Shown here piece after piece: positions 37,072 through 38,399 of a DNA stretch of 38,399 nt. Both the position numbers and the translations under genes were made by a program. Every line of letters starts with the position of its first letter. Position 1 is the first letter of the stretch. Origin of the DNA: an uncultured Ruthenibacterium sp. (lineage in GTDB: Bacteria > Bacillota > Clostridia > Oscillospirales > Ruminococcaceae); NCBI GenBank assembly GCA_944388395.1, contig CALXIP010000048.1, positions 1 to 38,399 on the forward strand. Reading direction: 5' to 3'. The notes under the pieces are model-generated. The model made no database searches, had not been told where the DNA came from, and saw only the letters and a program-made list of their open reading frames with translations.

Positions 37072-37347
37072 TTAATTCTCTGTCTGAACATCCATCAGAT
37101 ACTCCAACTCCCAGCCGTCGTTCAGCCGCCACAACGCATAGAGCCGGCTCTGTTCGGAACACGCCGTTCCCCACGCCTGTTCCCCCTTCCACTGAACCCG
37201 GCAATGCCAACGAGCCTTTGGTTCCTTTTGCAGAGCCAGCGCATACAGCTGCCCGTGCAGATCCTGTGTTGTTTTCTGGGGCTGCGGCGTTCCACATGCC
37301 AGAAGACAAACCGCCAAACCCGCCACACAGATTGCCCAACGCCGCAT
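37072..37347 (-). CDS. Small lipoprotein of unknown function
   Basis: A 91-residue protein with a lipoprotein signal (MRRWAICVAGLAVCLLAC, lipid Cys about 18). The short mature domain contains LYALALQKEPKARWHCRVQW and LYALWRLNDGWELEYLMDV; I recognise no family. ATG at 37347 with AGGAGG eight bases upstream is preferred to the ATG two codons earlier. It has its own near-consensus promoter and probably ends at the shared terminator near 37039. Confidence 0.78.
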   Translation of the reverse strand: MRRWAICVAGLAVCLLACGTPQPQKTTQDLHGQLYALALQKEPKARWHCRVQWKGEQAWGTACSEQSRLYALWRLNDGWELEYLMDVQTEN

Positions 37348-37370
37348 CAACATCCCCTCCTTTGCCCATC

Positions 37371-37399
37371 ATTATACTCAATATATTTAGTATAGTCAA
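37371..37399 (-). promoter_or_regulatory. Promoter of the small lipoprotein gene
   Basis: Minus strand TTGACT (37394-37399), 17-bp spacer, TATAAT (37371-37376). Confidence 0.85.
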
Positions 37400-37437
37400 T
37401 GTCTTGAGCATGGTAGCATACAAATGAGGTGGGGCGT

Positions 37438-37638
37438 GTGATCAGTTACGAACCGTTTTACAAAACATTGTACCGCAAAAACATGACCGAATATCAGCTG
37501 ATTTTCAAGCACGGCGTTTCGGCCAACACCCTCCATCGGATGAAGCACGGCAAAACCATTACATTGAAAACACTGGATACTTTGTGTTTTATCCTGGACT
37601 GTCCGGTTTCAGACATCATTGAATACCGCAAAGAATAA
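37438..37638 (+). CDS. Mini XRE-type DNA-binding protein
   Basis: A 66-residue protein consisting only of a helix-turn-helix of the HTH_26/YozG type: FYKTLYRKNMTEYQLIFKHG, VSANTLHRMKHGKTITLKTL, then DTLCFILDCPVSDIIEY. It should bind DNA, most likely as a dimer. The start is GTG at 37438 with GAGGTGG five bases upstream. It is divergent from the small lipoprotein gene, so it may regulate it; that is inference from position. Confidence 0.85.
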   Translation: MISYEPFYKTLYRKNMTEYQLIFKHGVSANTLHRMKHGKTITLKTLDTLCFILDCPVSDIIEYRKE

Positions 37639-37671
37639 AAAAAAGCGGGATGCCTTGGCATCCCGCTTTTT
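37638..37671. terminator. Bidirectional intrinsic terminator
   Basis: AAAAGCGGGATGCC, TT, GGCATCCCGCTTTT, with A and T flanks, between convergent mini-XRE and HPr-like genes. Confidence 0.93.
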
Positions 37672-37673
37672 GC

Positions 37674-37892
37674 TTAGTTGAGCGCTTTGTAAACGCGCTC
37701 CAGTTCTTCTTCATCCTCACTCACCAGGAGTACAGGGTGCGTATAGTCCAGGCTCATCAGGCCCAGAATGCTTTTGGCATCCGCAATGCTCCCCTTGGCG
37801 TCGTGCACGCCGATATCGTTGTAGCAGCGAGATGCCGCGTTCATAATGTTTTTCACTTCATTGAAATTGGAAATCTTAATCTGCTTGACCAT
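37674..37892 (-). CDS. HPr/Crh-like protein lacking the PTS histidine
   Basis: A 72-residue HPr-fold protein. The regulatory-serine segment is intact (ADAKSILGLMSL, Ser 41 matching HPr Ser46). The catalytic HARPA-type His15 region is absent: the place where it should be reads NAASRCYNDIG. Like Bacillus Crh it could be phosphorylated by HPr kinase and act with CcpA in catabolite control, but not carry PTS phosphate. Such proteins are common in Clostridia. The ATG at 37892 follows AGAGAGGT. It has a structured leader of about 90 bases. Confidence 0.87.
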   Translation of the reverse strand: MVKQIKISNFNEVKNIMNAASRCYNDIGVHDAKGSIADAKSILGLMSLDYTHPVLLVSEDEEELERVYKALN

Positions 37893-37986
37893 TTTGGTTT
37901 ACCTCTCTTCCAGTCAGCATAGATTTGCGTACTTGTAAGGCCTCACCATCCAGTTTATGGTGTACTCTCCCGTCCTTACGTTGTGC

Positions 37987-38015
37987 ATTATATCATAAGT
38001 TTTCCTATTTGTCTT
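37987..38015 (-). promoter_or_regulatory. Promoter of the HPr-like gene
   Basis: Minus strand AAGACA (38010-38015), 17-bp spacer, TATAAT (37987-37992). Confidence 0.65.
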
Positions 38016-38245
38016 GTGTAAAATACACAAATCATGGTTTTGCGTTTCTTTTTCTCGCTATTCAACAAAACTGCATTTCACCAAATTTTGGTTTTGTGCA
38101 GTTCGGCAAGAAAAAAGAGGGGCTATTTGCAACTATTTTGTTCCACTCTCTTTGCCTTTCTCTTTTTAAAGCTCCAAAAATCCATATTGAGAACAAATTG
38201 TTACAACAAAAACTGTTTTTTGAGCAAATACATCTTCTATTCGGA

Positions 38246-38274
38246 TGGTTGTCTTCCGAAATTCATGCTATAAT
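38246..38274 (+). promoter_or_regulatory. Extended -10 promoter of the gene at the window end
   Basis: TGGTTG (38246-38251), 17-bp spacer, TATAAT (38269-38274) with TGC before the -10 (extended -10). A TTCGGA/TCCGAA dyad (38240-38260) overlaps the -35. Confidence 0.65.
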
Positions 38275-38304
38275 TGAAAAAAAGCACAGATGCGGTGAGA
38301 GAAA

Positions 38305-38399
38305 ATGAATTTGAAATTTTACCGTGACCCACAGCAGGTACACGACTTATTAAATATGTTCAGCCAGAGCACCGGCGATTTTTATGTATTTTTTGACTG
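38305..38399 (+). CDS. Partial gene running off the window
   Basis: Only the first 31 codons are present: MNLKFYRDPQQVHDLL, then NMFSQSTGDFYVFFD. The ATG at 38305 follows GGTGAGAG and an extended -10 promoter. Too little is visible to name a family. Confidence 0.6.
   Translation, partial: MNLKFYRDPQQVHDLLNMFSQSTGDFYVFFD

Larger units (their letters stand above)
37893..38304. other. AT-rich intergenic region with structured elements, no gene seen
   Basis: Holds the HPr-like gene's leader (GTAAGG/CCTTAC outer arms at 37935-37940 and 37974-37979, inner CACCAT/ATGGTG at 37944-37949 and 37957-37962) and its promoter, then about 220 bases of AT-rich DNA. This has one nested hairpin (AACTGCA 38069-38075 with TGCAGTT 38097-38103, inner ACCAAA/TTTGGT) and a promoter for the gene at 38305. 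Frames here lack ribosome binding sites or recognisable products. Confidence 0.5.

Noticed and set aside
38034..38273. 79-codon plus-strand frame upstream of the last gene
   Set aside because: Low-complexity Phe/Lys/Cys-rich translation of AT-rich DNA, no ribosome binding site; it ends at the promoter of the gene at 38305.
1..38399. tRNA, rRNA, insertion sequence or prophage
   Set aside because: I found no tRNA-like cloverleaf, rRNA sequence, transposase, integrase or terminal repeats. A covariance-model scan would be the decisive test for small RNAs that I could miss.

Overview
The window looks like a chromosomal piece of a fairly GC-rich (by eye mid-to-high 50s %) anaerobic Firmicute of class Clostridia, probably of the Oscillospiraceae/Ruminococcaceae type. 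Reasons: strong AGGAGG-type ribosome binding sites with TTG and GTG starts; SipW/TasA-type secretion; an RsgI-like anti-sigma factor; a His15-less HPr relative; the ACT + UPF0210 gene pair; TmcAL; GTP-dependent PEP carboxykinase; the MEP isoprenoid pathway; and several 'small regulator + membrane protein' pairs. I see no rRNA, tRNA, CRISPR array, prophage or insertion sequence. Most genes end in strong intrinsic terminators, many shared by convergent genes, so transcription units can be drawn with some confidence.

Layout. 1-1.6 kb: a YitT-family membrane protein divergent from a MerR/GyrI-like regulator, with a textbook 19-bp-spacer MerR promoter between them. 1.6-5.3 kb (minus): an Lrp-type regulator, aminotransferase, DUF362-ferredoxin protein and ispE in one tightly packed operon. 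5.5-7.2 kb: ACT-domain protein and UPF0210 protein. 7.5-10.4 kb: a complete TRAP transporter (dctP, dctQ, dctM), then a DUF378 protein. 10.8-14.6 kb: tsaE, tsaB, rpiB, upp and an unrecognised membrane-anchored protein with 26-residue tandem repeats. 14.7-24.6 kb: an accessory-looking stretch of regulators and surface proteins: two membrane-fused XRE regulators, MarR + MATE, a secreted Cys protein + ECF sigma + RsgI-like anti-sigma, PadR + SEDS-like membrane protein, a VOC protein, a self-contained ~250-bp unit with a 28-codon ORF, two lipoprotein/membrane singletons, and a TasA/camelysin-like protein with its SipW signal peptidase. 24.7-38.4 kb: LysR, pckG, ackA, tmcAL, MarR + MATE, malQ, alaX, DUF2089 + membrane protein, Nudix, NAD(P)HX epimerase, a small lipoprotein, a mini XRE protein, a Crh/HPr-like protein, and the start of one more gene.

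How the parts fit. Core functions are tRNA modification and proofreading (TsaE/TsaB, TmcAL, AlaX), nucleotide and sugar-phosphate metabolism (Upp, RpiB, Nudix, NnrE), fermentation and central carbon (AckA, PckG, MalQ), isoprenoids (IspE) and organic-acid uptake (TRAP). The dominant theme is locally regulated envelope genes: MerR-YitT, two MarR-MATE pairs, PadR-SEDS, DUF2089-membrane and sigma/anti-sigma. Several have visible operators inside or next to consensus promoters. The least explained items are the repeat protein at 13115-14599, the mini-unit at 22068-22316, the secreted Cys protein of the ECF operon, and the duplicated MarR operator. No function can be proved for these from sequence alone.
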